The notes under the pieces were generated by a model. That model did not search any database. It was not told the DNA's origin and saw only the letters and a program-made list of their open reading frames with translations. Position numbers and translations under genes: made by a program. DNA of 38,541 nt from an uncultured Synergistales bacterium (GTDB lineage Bacteria > Synergistota > Synergistia > Synergistales > Aminobacteriaceae): assembly GCA_905233215.1 (NCBI GenBank), contig CAJODC010000003.1, positions 1-38,541 of the forward strand, in the 5' to 3' direction. Shown one piece after another: positions 7,310 through 16,172 of this stretch; position 1 is the stretch's first letter; each line of letters starts with the position of its first letter.

Positions 7310-8200
7310 ATGACTCAGGTCGAAAAAATGACTGACATGATTGCGAAGTTTGTCGGGCATACCGCCAAGAAACTTCCTGATGATGTCATCGCAAAACTTC
7401 AGGAGCTTCGTGCGAAAGAAGACAGCCCTATGGCAAAAGTAATCTATGATACGATGTTCAGGAATCAGGAACTGGCCGTAAAACTTGACCGTCCTTCATG
7501 TCAGGACACTGGAGTACTTCAGTTCTGGGTAAAATGCGGAACAAAATTCCCGCTCATCGATGATCTTGAAGCCCTGCTCAAAGAAGCCGTAATCAAAGCA
7601 ACATTTGAGACACCGTTACGCCACAATTCTGTCGAAACTTTTGACGAGTACAACACAGGCAAGAATGTCGGCAAAGGTACTCCGACAGTGTTTTGGGACA
7701 TAGTGCCTCATTCGGACAAGTGTGAGATTTACACTTACATGGCCGGAGGCGGCTGCACTCTTCCTGGTTATGCGATGGTCTTGATGCCCGGCGAAGGCTA
7801 CGAGGGAGTAACAAAATTCGTTCTCGACAGAATGACCACTTACGGACTCAACGCATGTCCTCCGCTTCTTGTCGGAGTCGGAGTTGCTACGTCCGTTGAG
7901 ACTGCCGCTCTTCTCTCGAAGAAGGCTCTGATGCGTCCGATAGGTTCGCATAATCCCAACGAGAGAGCCGCTAAAATGGAGAAGCTCCTTGAGGACGGCA
8001 TCAACGCAATCGGACTCGGCCCTCAGGGAATGGGCGGAAATTACGCCGTAATGGGCGTGAACATCGAGAACACCGCAAGGCACCCGTCAGCAATCGGCGT
8101 AGCTGTCAACGTAGGGTGCTGGAGCCACAGGAGAGGTCATATAATTTTTGACAAGGATCTCAACTGTGAAGTATTATCACATTCGGGGGTGAAGTTCTAA
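7310..8200 (+). CDS. ttdA: L(+)-tartrate dehydratase, alpha subunit
   Basis: 296 residues, matching E. coli TtdA in length. With TtdB it dehydrates L(+)-tartrate to oxaloacetate using an oxygen-labile [4Fe-4S] cluster. Seen: RPSCQDTG (Cys64), NACPP (Cys183) and VGCWSHRRG (Cys270), candidate cluster ligands, plus PLRHN and MAGGGCTLPG. The AGGGCTLPG segment is the tartrate-dehydratase version; class I fumarases carry KGGGSEN there, so fumarase is less likely. The ATG is preceded by AAGGGGGT. It follows the transporter by 31 nt and its stop overlaps the ttdB start (TAATG). Oxaloacetate would feed fermentation or the reductive branch of the TCA cycle. Confidence 0.92.
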   Translation: MTQVEKMTDMIAKFVGHTAKKLPDDVIAKLQELRAKEDSPMAKVIYDTMFRNQELAVKLDRPSCQDTGVLQFWVKCGTKFPLIDDLEALLKEAVIKATFETPLRHNSVETFDEYNTGKNVGKGTPTVFWDIVPHSDKCEIYTYMAGGGCTLPGYAMVLMPGEGYEGVTKFVLDRMTTYGLNACPPLLVGVGVATSVETAALLSKKALMRPIGSHNPNERAAKMEKLLEDGINAIGLGPQGMGGNYAVMGVNIENTARHPSAIGVAVNVGCWSHRRGHIIFDKDLNCEVLSHSGVKF

Positions 8201-8835
8201 TGTCAGTTGAAATCAGAGACGGCAAAAAAATTCTCGTAACTCCGATAAGTGCTGAAGACCTCAAGGACATCAAGATCGGCGACATCGTTTATCTTTCGGG
8301 AAGCCTGACGACATGCCGTGATGTTGCGCACAGGAGAGTTGTTGAAGAAGGCAGGGAGATTCCTGTTGACGTTCGCAACAACGCTATACTTCACGCAGGG
8401 CCGATCATCAGACCTATTGACCCTGACAACGGAAAATTCGAGATGGTCTCCGTAGGGCCGACAACGTCAATGCGCATGGAGAAGTTCGAGTATGATTTCG
8501 TCAAGATAACGGGAGTCCGTGTCATTATCGGAAAAGGCGGAATGAAGGAAAACACTTCAAACGCCTGCAAGGACTTCGGAGCGATACACTGCGTCATTCC
8601 TGCCGGTAACGCCGTAGTCGCTGCCGTGTGCGTTGAGGAGATCGTGAAAGCAGAGTGGCGAGACTTGGGAATGCCCGAGACGCTCTGGAACTGCCGTGTA
8701 AAAGAGTTCGGCCCGTTGATTGTGTCGATTGACTCTCAGGGAAGAAATTATTTCGAGGAGAAGAAAATCGAATACAACAAGAGGAAAGATGAACAGGTCG
8801 CAAAAATAAGCGAGCAGGTAAAATTCATAAAGTAG
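8200..8835 (+). CDS. ttdB: L(+)-tartrate dehydratase, beta subunit
   Basis: 211 residues, the C-terminal swivelling domain partner of TtdA in the class I fumarase/tartrate dehydratase family. Seen: the YLSGSLTTCRDVAHRR active-site segment, HAGPIIRP, SVGPTTSMRMEKFE, VIIGKGGM and RVKEFGPLIVSID, all close to the E. coli TtdB pattern. Its start shares one base with the ttdA stop codon, so the subunits are translationally coupled. The C-terminus has a charged helix (EEKKIEYNKRKDEQVAKISEQ). The operon ends with the terminator 13 nt after its stop. Confidence 0.92.
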   Translation: MSVEIRDGKKILVTPISAEDLKDIKIGDIVYLSGSLTTCRDVAHRRVVEEGREIPVDVRNNAILHAGPIIRPIDPDNGKFEMVSVGPTTSMRMEKFEYDFVKITGVRVIIGKGGMKENTSNACKDFGAIHCVIPAGNAVVAAVCVEEIVKAEWRDLGMPETLWNCRVKEFGPLIVSIDSQGRNYFEEKKIEYNKRKDEQVAKISEQVKFIK

Positions 8836-8847
8836 AAAATTAAACAC

Positions 8848-8880
8848 GGCCGGGACGCTTTGACGGTGTCCCGGTTTTTG
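8848..8880 (+). terminator. Terminator of the tartrate operon
   Basis: CCGGGAC (8850-8856), loop of 11 nt, GTCCCGG (8868-8874), then TTTTTG. It lies between the convergent ttdB and capA-like genes and ends where the latter's stop codon begins. Confidence 0.85.
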
Positions 8881-10035
8881 TTACATCGGTGATTTTCTCC
8901 GGCTCTTTGGGAGAACGTCTGCGCTCTCTTCCTTCCATAGGACATTGAATCCGTAATCGTCAAATTCTTCTCTCGCTCCGACAAAATCAATCACGGCACG
9001 TCCGATCTTCCGCAAATCCCTCAAACGTTCCTTGCTTAGTCCGTCAAAGTCTAGTGTCTCCAACAATGTCTCATCGCTTCCGGCGTAAGTTACTTCAGTT
9101 CTCTTTGAGCCCGGAGCAATCACATAAAGAGGAGCGATACTGAGACTCGCGAGTCTGGTAACGCCTTCATCATCTTTCACGAACTCTGCTGAAAGTATCA
9201 TGCTTCGCTCTCTCGGCAATGTCCTCTGAAAAGAAACGAAATTCCCAAGCGACCACGCTACAGCCTTCACCGTTCCATCGTCATTGACTCTCACTTCAAC
9301 AGGCTGTAACACATGAGGGTGTGTGCCTACGATGAGACTCGCTCCGTTGTCGAACGCAGTATCAGCCGCTTTCTTCTGGTGGACGTTCGGTTGATAGTGG
9401 TATTCATTGCCCCAGTGGAACAACGCTATTATCACGTCAGGACTCAACGCTCTCGCTCTGGCCATGCTCTGAACTATATCGGCCTCCCTCGTAACGTTCA
9501 GGTGTACATCGCTTGACTTCGGCCGCTCGTTGCTCCCGTAACTGTGATTGATGAACGCCGCTTTGATTCCGTTGTTGTCGAGAAGAACAGCGTCATTCGA
9601 CAAAACATCGCCGACTCCGAGTCCTACCCATGCAATGTCGGCACTGTCCAAAACTTCAGCGGTTCTCTTCGCGCCTTGTGAGCCTCTGTCAAAAATATGA
9701 TTGTTCGCTAGGCTGAGGAGATCAATTTCAAGGTCATCAGTTAAATTTTCAGTGAAAATGTCTGGAGTGTTGAAGAACGGAAAGCCAGCGTATTTCAATT
9801 TCTTTCCTGTTCCGGCAAAAACAGTCTCAAGATTTCCGACAAGAAACGAATTTTTCAGCAGTGCCTTAACCCTTCTGAATGACGGCGAAAAATTATATGT
9901 TCCGTCCTTTTGCCTCGCTGACTCTAACTGTTGGTCATGTACCATAATGTCCCCGATGAATAAAAATCTCGCTCTCGTCTCAGCATAACATGAACCGCAG
10001 AAAATCAGCAGTATTAACACAGATAATTTCCTCAT
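8881..10035 (-). CDS. CapA-family (PGA_cap) metallophosphatase-like exported protein
   Basis: 384 residues. Seen: an N-terminal signal peptide (MRKLSVLILLIFCGSCYA, cleavage likely before ET) and calcineurin-like metal-binding motifs in order: FIGDIMVHD, VGNLETVF, LLSLANNHIFDRG, FHWGNEYHYQP, VGTHPHVLQPVEV and WSLGNFVSF. This is the pattern of CapA/PgsA proteins, implicated in poly-gamma-glutamate capsule synthesis in Bacillus, but found widely where no capBC exist. No capB/capC neighbour is present here, so the substrate is unknown and an extracytoplasmic phosphoesterase acting on envelope material is equally possible. The ATG at 10035 is chosen over an in-frame GTG at 10044 because AAGGGGTGAT fits it. 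Divergent from prmA. Confidence 0.85.
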   Translation of the reverse strand: MRKLSVLILLIFCGSCYAETRARFLFIGDIMVHDQQLESARQKDGTYNFSPSFRRVKALLKNSFLVGNLETVFAGTGKKLKYAGFPFFNTPDIFTENLTDDLEIDLLSLANNHIFDRGSQGAKRTAEVLDSADIAWVGLGVGDVLSNDAVLLDNNGIKAAFINHSYGSNERPKSSDVHLNVTREADIVQSMARARALSPDVIIALFHWGNEYHYQPNVHQKKAADTAFDNGASLIVGTHPHVLQPVEVRVNDDGTVKAVAWSLGNFVSFQRTLPRERSMILSAEFVKDDEGVTRLASLSIAPLYVIAPGSKRTEVTYAGSDETLLETLDFDGLSKERLRDLRKIGRAVIDFVGAREEFDDYGFNVLWKEESADVLPKSRRKSPM

Positions 10036-10057
10036 CGCTATCACCCCTTTGAATTTC

Positions 10058-10085
10058 TATTGTCATGATAACATATAGGACAATA
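10058..10085. promoter_or_regulatory. Inverted repeat in the capA-like/prmA divergent region
   Basis: TATTGTC (10058-10064) and GACAATA (10079-10085), a perfect 7-bp inverted repeat with a 14-nt AT-rich spacer, placed midway between two divergent genes. It resembles an operator for a dimeric regulator spanning about two helical turns. No regulator is identified. Confidence 0.4.
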
Positions 10086-10109
10086 ACAGATAAACGAGGG
10101 AAAATTTTT

Positions 10110-11021
10110 ATGCAGAACAATAATTTCTGGTGGATAGCGGAACTCAGCGTACCTAACGCAGTCTATAACCGTCCGCAAAACGAAGAGAGACTCAGCACGA
10201 TAGCAGAATTGACGGACGCAATAGGCTCGGAAATTTTCACTGAACAAGATTTTTACGGCAATCAAAGACTTTTTCTCAGGGCGAGTTACAGCGGTCAAAA
10301 AGAAATTGACGAGATAGTTTATCAGCTTCAATTTATACTTGAGGACGATAATTTTTTCGGAATTGAGATTACACGTTTCTACAAACTTGAGAATCAAGCG
10401 TGGGACACTCAGCATTACGAATCATTCCCGCCTCTGCCTGTCGGAAAAAGTCTGGTCGTCATGGCACCGTGGCACGAGAATGAGAAGCTCTTTGAGGATC
10501 GTATGCCGATATATATTTACCCTGCCAGCGCATTCGGAACAGGTTATCACGAGAGTACACAAATCGCTCTCTCACTGCTTGAGGAAATTGTGAGGACAGG
10601 CGACACGATTCTTGATGTCGGCACAGGAACGGGCATACTATTCATCACGGCGTTGAAGCTCGGAGCAGGAAGAGCGATAGCTAGGGACATTGACCCCGAC
10701 ACATTGACGGAGGCACGGCGCAACATGAATCTCAACGGTATTAACACAAAAGTTGTTGACTTGTCAGAAGGCGACCTCCTCAAGGGTTTCAGCGGACAGG
10801 TCAACATATTGACGGCGAATATACTGCTCAATCCGAACGTAACATTGCTGCCTGATGTCAAACGTGTCTTGAAACCGAAAGGCTTTGCGATATTCTCAGG
10901 AATGACTCACATTGAGAGCAAAATGTTTCTGTCGGTCATGGGGTCGTCAGGGCTTGAGGTTGACCGTGAAATGAGAATAGGCGACTGGTGGGGCTGTCGT
11001 TCGGTTAAGGCTTGGGGATAA
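10110..11021 (+). CDS. prmA: Ribosomal protein L11 methyltransferase-like protein
   Basis: 303 residues, typical for PrmA, which trimethylates L11 of the large ribosomal subunit with S-adenosylmethionine. Seen: an N-terminal substrate-recognition domain of about 110 residues, then the AFGTGYHEST segment (family: AFGTGxHxTT), the SAM site ILDVGTGTGILFITALKLGA (DVGTGTG at 169-175), DIDPDTLTEARRN and ANILLNP (the N-I-L substrate motif). Some positions differ from the commonest form, for instance YHES rather than THPT, so a divergent PrmA is likely. The ATG at 10110 is chosen because CGAGGG at 10095-10100 precedes it by 9 nt; an in-frame ATG at 10065 has no site and falls in the inverted repeat region. 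Confidence 0.85.
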   Translation: MQNNNFWWIAELSVPNAVYNRPQNEERLSTIAELTDAIGSEIFTEQDFYGNQRLFLRASYSGQKEIDEIVYQLQFILEDDNFFGIEITRFYKLENQAWDTQHYESFPPLPVGKSLVVMAPWHENEKLFEDRMPIYIYPASAFGTGYHESTQIALSLLEEIVRTGDTILDVGTGTGILFITALKLGAGRAIARDIDPDTLTEARRNMNLNGINTKVVDLSEGDLLKGFSGQVNILTANILLNPNVTLLPDVKRVLKPKGFAIFSGMTHIESKMFLSVMGSSGLEVDREMRIGDWWGCRSVKAWG

Positions 11022-11025
11022 AAGA

Positions 11026-11062
11026 AAATGCCCGCCCTGTGTCGAAACAAGACGGGCGAAAA
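11026..11062 (-). terminator. Terminator between convergent prmA and thrS (mainly serving thrS)
   Basis: GCCCGCCCTGT (11030-11040) and ACAAGACGGGC (11047-11057) form an 11-bp stem with two T-G wobbles and a 6-nt loop. On the minus strand the stem is followed by ATTTTCTTTT. On the plus strand GAAAAATTTT follows, so some bidirectional action for prmA is possible. Confidence 0.75.
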
Positions 11063-11068
11063 ATTTTC

Positions 11069-12958
11069 CTACTTAATCGGGTTAAACTCTTTCGACAATA
11101 ATTCTTTGAACGCTTCAAGGCTCATGCTGCCCAAGTCGCCTTTTGAACGTTCACGCACTCCGACAGTTTTCGCTTCCTTTTCCTTGTCGCCGATGACTAT
11201 CATGTATGGCACTTTCTGAATCTGAGCGTCACGAATCTTTCTGCCGAGCTTCTCGCTCCTGTAATCAACTTCCGAACGAATCCCCCAGTTCATGAAAGTG
11301 TCATGAAGTTCACGAGCGTAGTCGGCGTGAGTGTCGGCAATCGGAACAATCTTGACCTGAACGGGAGCGAGCCAGTACGGGAAAGCCCCTGCGTAATGCT
11401 CAATCAATATTCCCATGAATCTCTCAACGCTTCCGAAAACGACTCTGTGAAGCATCACCGGCGTGTGTTCAGCTCCGTCTTCGCCGATGTACGTAACGTC
11501 AAAACGTCCGGGCATCTGGAAATCAAGCTGAATAGTTCCGCACTGCCAAGTTCTTCCGATACAGTCCTCAAGGTGGAAATCAATCTTAGGCCCGTAGAAC
11601 GCTCCATCGCCCGGATTGATCGTGTAAGGCGTTCCGGTCTCCTCAAGTGCTCTGCGTAATGCGCTCTCGGCCTCGTTCCACTGTTCGTCAGTTCCCATTG
11701 AGTCTTCAGGTCTTGTCGAAAGCTCAACAGTGTACTTGAAGCCGAAAACGTCAGTGTAAACGTACTTGTCAAGCTCCATTATCCTCATGACTTCATCACG
11801 TATCTGTTCGGGCGTAATGTAGGTGTGTGCATCGTCCTGAGTGAAGCATCTGACTCTCATGAGGCCGTGAAGGACTCCGCTTCTCTCGTGGCGGTGGACG
11901 CAGCCGAGTTCAGCGAGTCTCATCGGCAGGTCTCTGTAGCTTCGGAGCTGTGTCTTGTAGACAAGAATACTTCCCGGACAGTTCATCGGCTTGATAGCGT
12001 AGGGCTTCTCGTCAATTTCGGTGAAGTACATATTTTCCCTGTAATGATCCCAGTGGCCGGAACGAATCCATAATTCACGGTCAAGAATTTGAGGGGTCTT
12101 GATTTCCGTGTAACCTCTCTTGACGTGTTCACGCCTCCAAAAGTCAATCAATGTGTTCATGACTGCCATTCCCTTTGGGTGGAAGAACGGGAAGCCGGGC
12201 CCTTCCTCGTGAAGGCTGAAGAGGTCCAAATCTTTTCCGAGCTTCCTGTGGTCACGGAGCTTCGCTTCTTCCATTCTGCGAATGTACTCTTTGAGTTCGT
12301 CAGGAGTCGCAAAGGCTGTACCGTAAATTCTGGTCAACATCTTGTTGTGTTCGTCACCGCGCCAATAAGCTCCGGCGACCGACAAGAGCTTGAAGTTATG
12401 GAGGGCTTTAGCGTCCGGAACGTGAGGGCCTCTGCACAAGTCAGCGTATTCTCCCTGTTTGTAGACTGAGACTGTCGGCGCGTCAATATCGTTGATTAAC
12501 TCGGTCTTGTAGGGGTCATCGGCAAAGAATTTCAGAGCGTCAGGCTTGGCCATGTCCTCTCGTGTAACAGGCTCTCCTTTTCCGGCAATCTTTCTCATTT
12601 CGGCTTCGATTTTCGGGAGATCGTCTTCGGTGATGTTTCCAGTTGCGTCAATATCGTAATAGAAACCGTCTTTGATGGCCGGGCCGACTCCGAAGTGTGA
12701 ACCGGGATAGAGTCTCAAAACTGCCTGAGCCATTAAGTGAGCGGTTGAGTGGCGGATAATTTCGAGTCCTTCGGGCGTGTCGGGCGTAACTGGTGAGATT
12801 TCGCCGTCATTTGTTACTGTCCTGTTGAGGTCGAGAACTTCACCGTTGAACTTTGCAGCTATGGCTTTCTTGTCAAGTGATAGGGCTTTGAGGGCTTCGA
12901 TGAGGGAGATTGAGTTGCCGTCAAAGCTGTATGATTTTTCTTCGTGAGTGAATTTCAA
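11069..12958 (-). CDS. thrS: Threonyl-tRNA synthetase
   Basis: 629 residues. Charges tRNA-Thr. Domains in order: an N-terminal TGS domain (about 1-60), the second additional/editing domain with HSTAHLMAQAV and YADLCRGPHVP, the class II catalytic core with PMNCPGS, RHERSGVLHGLMRVRCFTQDDAHTY and MLHRVVFGSVERFMGILIEHY, and the anticodon-binding domain (VKIVPIADTHADYARELHD to the end). Zinc ligands are expected from the Cys of MNCPG and the His of DDAHTY and MLHR. A TTG start at 12958 is chosen: GGAAGG lies 10 nt upstream and a promoter-like pair predicts a transcript start near 12981, downstream of the alternative GTG at 12997. The 61-nt spacing to the upstream gene is too short for a T-box leader. 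Confidence 0.95.
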   Translation of the reverse strand: MKFTHEEKSYSFDGNSISLIEALKALSLDKKAIAAKFNGEVLDLNRTVTNDGEISPVTPDTPEGLEIIRHSTAHLMAQAVLRLYPGSHFGVGPAIKDGFYYDIDATGNITEDDLPKIEAEMRKIAGKGEPVTREDMAKPDALKFFADDPYKTELINDIDAPTVSVYKQGEYADLCRGPHVPDAKALHNFKLLSVAGAYWRGDEHNKMLTRIYGTAFATPDELKEYIRRMEEAKLRDHRKLGKDLDLFSLHEEGPGFPFFHPKGMAVMNTLIDFWRREHVKRGYTEIKTPQILDRELWIRSGHWDHYRENMYFTEIDEKPYAIKPMNCPGSILVYKTQLRSYRDLPMRLAELGCVHRHERSGVLHGLMRVRCFTQDDAHTYITPEQIRDEVMRIMELDKYVYTDVFGFKYTVELSTRPEDSMGTDEQWNEAESALRRALEETGTPYTINPGDGAFYGPKIDFHLEDCIGRTWQCGTIQLDFQMPGRFDVTYIGEDGAEHTPVMLHRVVFGSVERFMGILIEHYAGAFPYWLAPVQVKIVPIADTHADYARELHDTFMNWGIRSEVDYRSEKLGRKIRDAQIQKVPYMIVIGDKEKEAKTVGVRERSKGDLGSMSLEAFKELLSKEFNPIK

Positions 12959-12987
12959 GAATGATATACCTTCCTTTTTTGCATGAA

Positions 12988-13016
12988 AGAATATCACTGA
13001 AAGTTTTTCACTGCAA
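12988..13016 (-). promoter_or_regulatory. Candidate promoter for thrS
   Basis: On the minus strand TTGCAG (13016-13011), a 17-nt spacer and TATTCT (12993-12988); each hexamer matches consensus at 4 of 6 positions. It would start transcription near 12981 and supports the TTG start of thrS. Confidence 0.4.
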
Positions 13017-13019
13017 GAA

Positions 13020-13850
13020 TCAGCGTTTGACTCTTAGCCTGTCAGGGTGTTCACCGCCCCAGCCCATCGGCGGAACGTTCTCCAGTCTCATCATGTCTTC
13101 ATCGTCAATCATGAAGTTCAAGCATTCGAGATTCTCACGCATTCTCTCACGGCTTGAGGCTTTCGGAAGGGGCATGACTCTTTCTTGAACGCAGAACTTC
13201 AAACAGACCTGAACGGGCGTAACGTGATACTTCCCGGCAAGCTCAACTATCAATTCATCGTCAATCATTCTTCCTCTTCCGATAGGACTCCATGCCTGAA
13301 GCTGAATCCCTTTCTTACGGTAATACTCAAGGGCGAAAGTCTGAGTGTGTCCAACGTGAAACTCAAGCTGTGCGATAGTCGGGGGAACTTCGCAATTCTT
13401 CAGTATGTTCTCGGCGTGATACGGGAGAAAGTTGCTCAGTCCCAACGCACGAACTTTTTTCTGCGAATACAATTCTTCCATCGCCCGCCAAGTTTCAACG
13501 TCAAGAGCTTTCCAGTCCTCAAGCTCAAGGTCAGGACGAGGCCAATGTATCATCAAGACATCAAGATAATCAGTCCTCAAATTTTCGAGGCTTTTCTGAA
13601 ATGCTTTCATCGTTCTGTCATAACCCATGTCGGATTTCCATATCTTTGACGCTATCAATAACTCTTCACGTTTGAGTCCTGAACGTTCGACAGCAAGGGC
13701 GATGACATTCTCATTGCCGTAAAACGATGCTGTGTCAAAATACCTGTAGCCCTCAATGATTGCCGACTCGATAGCGTCCTCTGAAGCCTTGTACGTTCCG
13801 AAACCTATTGCAGGAATCTCGATGCCGTTATTCAGCGTGAACATCATCAT
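13020..13850 (-). CDS. Aldo/keto reductase
   Basis: About 276 residues, a TIM-barrel NAD(P)H-dependent carbonyl reductase. Seen: the N-terminal [15 protein letters not shown] hairpin; the catalytic tetrad Asp39 and Tyr44 (in YFDTASFYGNE), Lys69 (SKIW) and His102 (MIHWP); ALGLSNF, AWSPIGRGR, and the nucleotide-binding end PLPKASSRERMRENL. The best comparison is the 2,5-diketo-D-gluconate reductase-like AKR5 group; the physiological substrate is unknown. It starts inside the 3' end of ftsH at a run of three ATG codons (13850-13842), overlapping by about 23 bp with only a weak GAGAG site, so it probably depends on ftsH translation. Confidence 0.9.
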   Translation of the reverse strand: MMMFTLNNGIEIPAIGFGTYKASEDAIESAIIEGYRYFDTASFYGNENVIALAVERSGLKREELLIASKIWKSDMGYDRTMKAFQKSLENLRTDYLDVLMIHWPRPDLELEDWKALDVETWRAMEELYSQKKVRALGLSNFLPYHAENILKNCEVPPTIAQLEFHVGHTQTFALEYYRKKGIQLQAWSPIGRGRMIDDELIVELAGKYHVTPVQVCLKFCVQERVMPLPKASSRERMRENLECLNFMIDDEDMMRLENVPPMGWGGEHPDRLRVKR

Positions 13851-15714
13851 TTTTGTTGCTCTCACGGTCAACAATCGCTTTTATCTCATCGCTGTTGATG
13901 ACCTCTTTGTCCTGTAAAATTCCGGCGACCTCGTGAAGAACTTTCTCATGTTCCTTGAGTATCGTTGTCGCTCTGTCCTGCGCTTCGTTCACGAGCCTCT
14001 TAATCTCAGCGTCAATAGTGTCGGCGGTACTGTCGCCGATGTCGTTTCGGACTTCGAGACCTCCGGCAAGATACATCATTGACGGCGAAGCGTAACGCAC
14101 CGGCCCTAACTTGCTGCTCATTCCGAACTCAGTAACCATTCGGCGGGCTGTCTCTGTGGCACGTTCAAGATCGTTTGACGCTCCTGTTGATGCTTCATTG
14201 AACACCAAAAGTTCAGCGGCTCTTCCGCCTAACATCACGGCCATTCTCGTTTGAAGTTCGTTCTCGGTAACAAGGTACTTGTCCTCGTTGGGCATATTGA
14301 GAGTGTAACCGAGTGCGCCTTTCGTTGTCGGAATGATGCTGACTTTGTGGACTGGATCGGAACCCGGAAGGTAACAAGACACTAAAGCATGTCCGGACTC
14401 ATGATAAGCGACTTTCTTTCTGACTTCGGGAGTTAGAGGCGTTTTTCTCTGGAGACCGGCTACGACTCTTTCGATTGCGAGATCAAAATCATTCATCGAA
14501 ACTTTTTCGGCCTTCCGTCTTGCCGCCAACAGAGAAGCCTCGTTAGCGATGTTAGCGAGGTCAGCTCCTGAGAATCCCGGCGTAACTTTTGCGATTGACC
14601 TCAAACTTATCGCAGGGTCAAGAGGTAAATTCTTCGTGTGAATCTTGAGTATCTCTTCTCGTCCTTCTTCTGTCGGCAGGACTACTTGAATCTGTCTGTC
14701 GAATCTTCCCGGCCTCAAAAGAGCCTGATCTAGGATTTCCGGCCTGTTCGTTGCGCCCATGATTACGACTCCATTGTTTGGCTCGAATCCGTCCATCTCG
14801 GCGAGCAACTGATTCAATGTCGCTTCCTGCTCGCTGTTGCTGTTGAAGTTGCGCATTCTTGACTGTCCGATTGCGTCAATCTCATCTACAAAAATTATGC
14901 AGGGAGCTTTCTTCTTGGCCTGTTCAAACAAATCTCTCACTCTTGCTGCGCCAACGCCTACGAACATTTCAACGAAACTCGATCCCGTAATGAAGAAGAA
15001 CGGAACGCCAGCCTCACCGGCGCAGGCCTTAGCGAGAAGAGTCTTTCCTGTACCGGGAGGGCCTACGAGTAAAACTCCTCTGGGTAACTTCGCTCCGAAC
15101 TTGTCAAAACGTTTCGGCTCTTTCAGGAAGTCAATAATCTCACGAAGTTCTACTTCTGCTTCACCAGCACCGCCGATGTCGCTGAAGTGTACTCCGCTCA
15201 TTTCGCCCTGTAATTCTTTCGCCTTGCTCCGTCCGAAATTGAATATTCCTCCGCCGATTCCGCCGTGCATGTTCTTGAAGATGAAGTACCAGATTATGAT
15301 TAACGGAAGCATCGGTAGTATTATGCCCATGATAAGATCAATCAATCCGTCTCTTTGAGCGATTCCGCCGAATTTTACGTCTGCGCTCGCTAGGCGTTCA
15401 ATCAAGAAAGGGTCTGTCAATCTCACGGCACTTTTGATGTTGCTTTGAGCCTTAGTGCGTTTGGGATTGAGAATTTTTCCGTCAACTATCGGGCGTTTAT
15501 CGGGGCTGATGTCTTCTTTCAGTGTGAAAATTATACGTGAGTCGGTGATGTCGGCGTTCTCGATTTTGTTTTCGTTTAGGTCAGCAAGAAATTCACTGTA
15601 TGGTACTTCTGTTTTGCTCTCGGTGTAGGGCTTGTATATGTATTCCGAGAAAAGCCAAGCGACTATCAAGGCTATGAAAAAATACCATACTGAAAATTTT
15701 TGTCCTTTGTTCAT
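13828..15714 (-). CDS. ftsH: ATP-dependent zinc metalloprotease FtsH
   Basis: 628 residues. A membrane-anchored hexameric AAA+ protease that degrades membrane and short-lived cytoplasmic proteins. Seen: TM1 about 9-26, a periplasmic domain, TM2 about 125-146, Walker A GPPGTGKT (218-225), pore loop FVGVGA (251-256), Walker B IIFVDEID (273-280), second region of homology [18 protein letters not shown], and zinc site HESGH (438-442). The loop after Walker B reads [16 protein letters not shown], where most FtsH proteins have GGHDEREQTLNQLL, a noticeable local divergence. It follows the 145-residue membrane protein by 20 bp and contains the start of the reductase gene in its last codons. Confidence 0.96.
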   Translation of the reverse strand: MNKGQKFSVWYFFIALIVAWLFSEYIYKPYTESKTEVPYSEFLADLNENKIENADITDSRIIFTLKEDISPDKRPIVDGKILNPKRTKAQSNIKSAVRLTDPFLIERLASADVKFGGIAQRDGLIDLIMGIILPMLPLIIIWYFIFKNMHGGIGGGIFNFGRSKAKELQGEMSGVHFSDIGGAGEAEVELREIIDFLKEPKRFDKFGAKLPRGVLLVGPPGTGKTLLAKACAGEAGVPFFFITGSSFVEMFVGVGAARVRDLFEQAKKKAPCIIFVDEIDAIGQSRMRNFNSNSEQEATLNQLLAEMDGFEPNNGVVIMGATNRPEILDQALLRPGRFDRQIQVVLPTEEGREEILKIHTKNLPLDPAISLRSIAKVTPGFSGADLANIANEASLLAARRKAEKVSMNDFDLAIERVVAGLQRKTPLTPEVRKKVAYHESGHALVSCYLPGSDPVHKVSIIPTTKGALGYTLNMPNEDKYLVTENELQTRMAVMLGGRAAELLVFNEASTGASNDLERATETARRMVTEFGMSSKLGPVRYASPSMMYLAGGLEVRNDIGDSTADTIDAEIKRLVNEAQDRATTILKEHEKVLHEVAGILQDKEVINSDEIKAIVDRESNKNDDVHAE

Positions 15715-15734
15715 GTAAAAATCTCCTGTGAAAA

Positions 15735-16172
15735 TTAGAGTCTCGCGCTCTTCATGATAGCTCTTCCGCCTTCGTTGCGCCTTGTTCTGTTTCGGAGACG
15801 GTCGAAATCGTCTGCTATGTCTTCTCTTTCTGACTGAGTGAGAGGCATTGTGGCAAGAAAATTGTTGACTTTCTCTTCCATTTCGTCAACTTCTTTTGTA
15901 CCCGGAGGAACTGTACGGCCAATATTTTTGAGGCTCATCACGGCAACTTCAGCAATCAAAACGGCCATGTCATGAAGTTCTTTATTATCGTCATCGGTTG
16001 AAGAGGGCTTGTCGATTTTTATTCTTGTGGCAAAACAAAGAAATCCTACAGCTACAGCAAGCCAAGCCGCGCCCCAGTCGATTTTATTTTCTTTGAACAT
16101 GTAACCTGCGAAGATGGCTGTTATTATTCCAGCGCAAAAAAGTATCCAGCGTAAAATTTTGTCGAGCGTCAT
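15735..16172 (-). CDS. Unknown small membrane protein between gmk and ftsH
   Basis: 145 residues, family not recognised. Seen: two hydrophobic segments at about 7-24 and 32-49 separated by a short charged turn (KENKIDWG), so both termini are probably cytoplasmic, then a soluble tail of about 95 residues with an acidic stretch (STDDDNKE), a helix and a basic end (RLRNRTRRNEGGRAIMKSARL). Its ATG overlaps the gmk stop by ATGA, so it is translationally coupled, and ftsH follows after 20 bp. The position next to ftsH suggests an envelope role or an FtsH adaptor or substrate, but nothing in the sequence proves this. Confidence 0.7.
   Translation of the reverse strand: MTLDKILRWILFCAGIITAIFAGYMFKENKIDWGAAWLAVAVGFLCFATRIKIDKPSSTDDDNKELHDMAVLIAEVAVMSLKNIGRTVPPGTKEVDEMEEKVNNFLATMPLTQSEREDIADDFDRLRNRTRRNEGGRAIMKSARL

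Noticed and set aside
7310-8835. Class I fumarase (two-subunit) instead of tartrate dehydratase
   Set aside because: The AGGGCTLPG segment and overall sequence follow TtdA/TtdB rather than the KGGGSEN type of fumarases, and a DASS transporter precedes the genes.
12959-13019. Possible T-box or threonine leader upstream of thrS
   Set aside because: Only 61 nt are available and no specifier-loop or antiterminator structure is visible.
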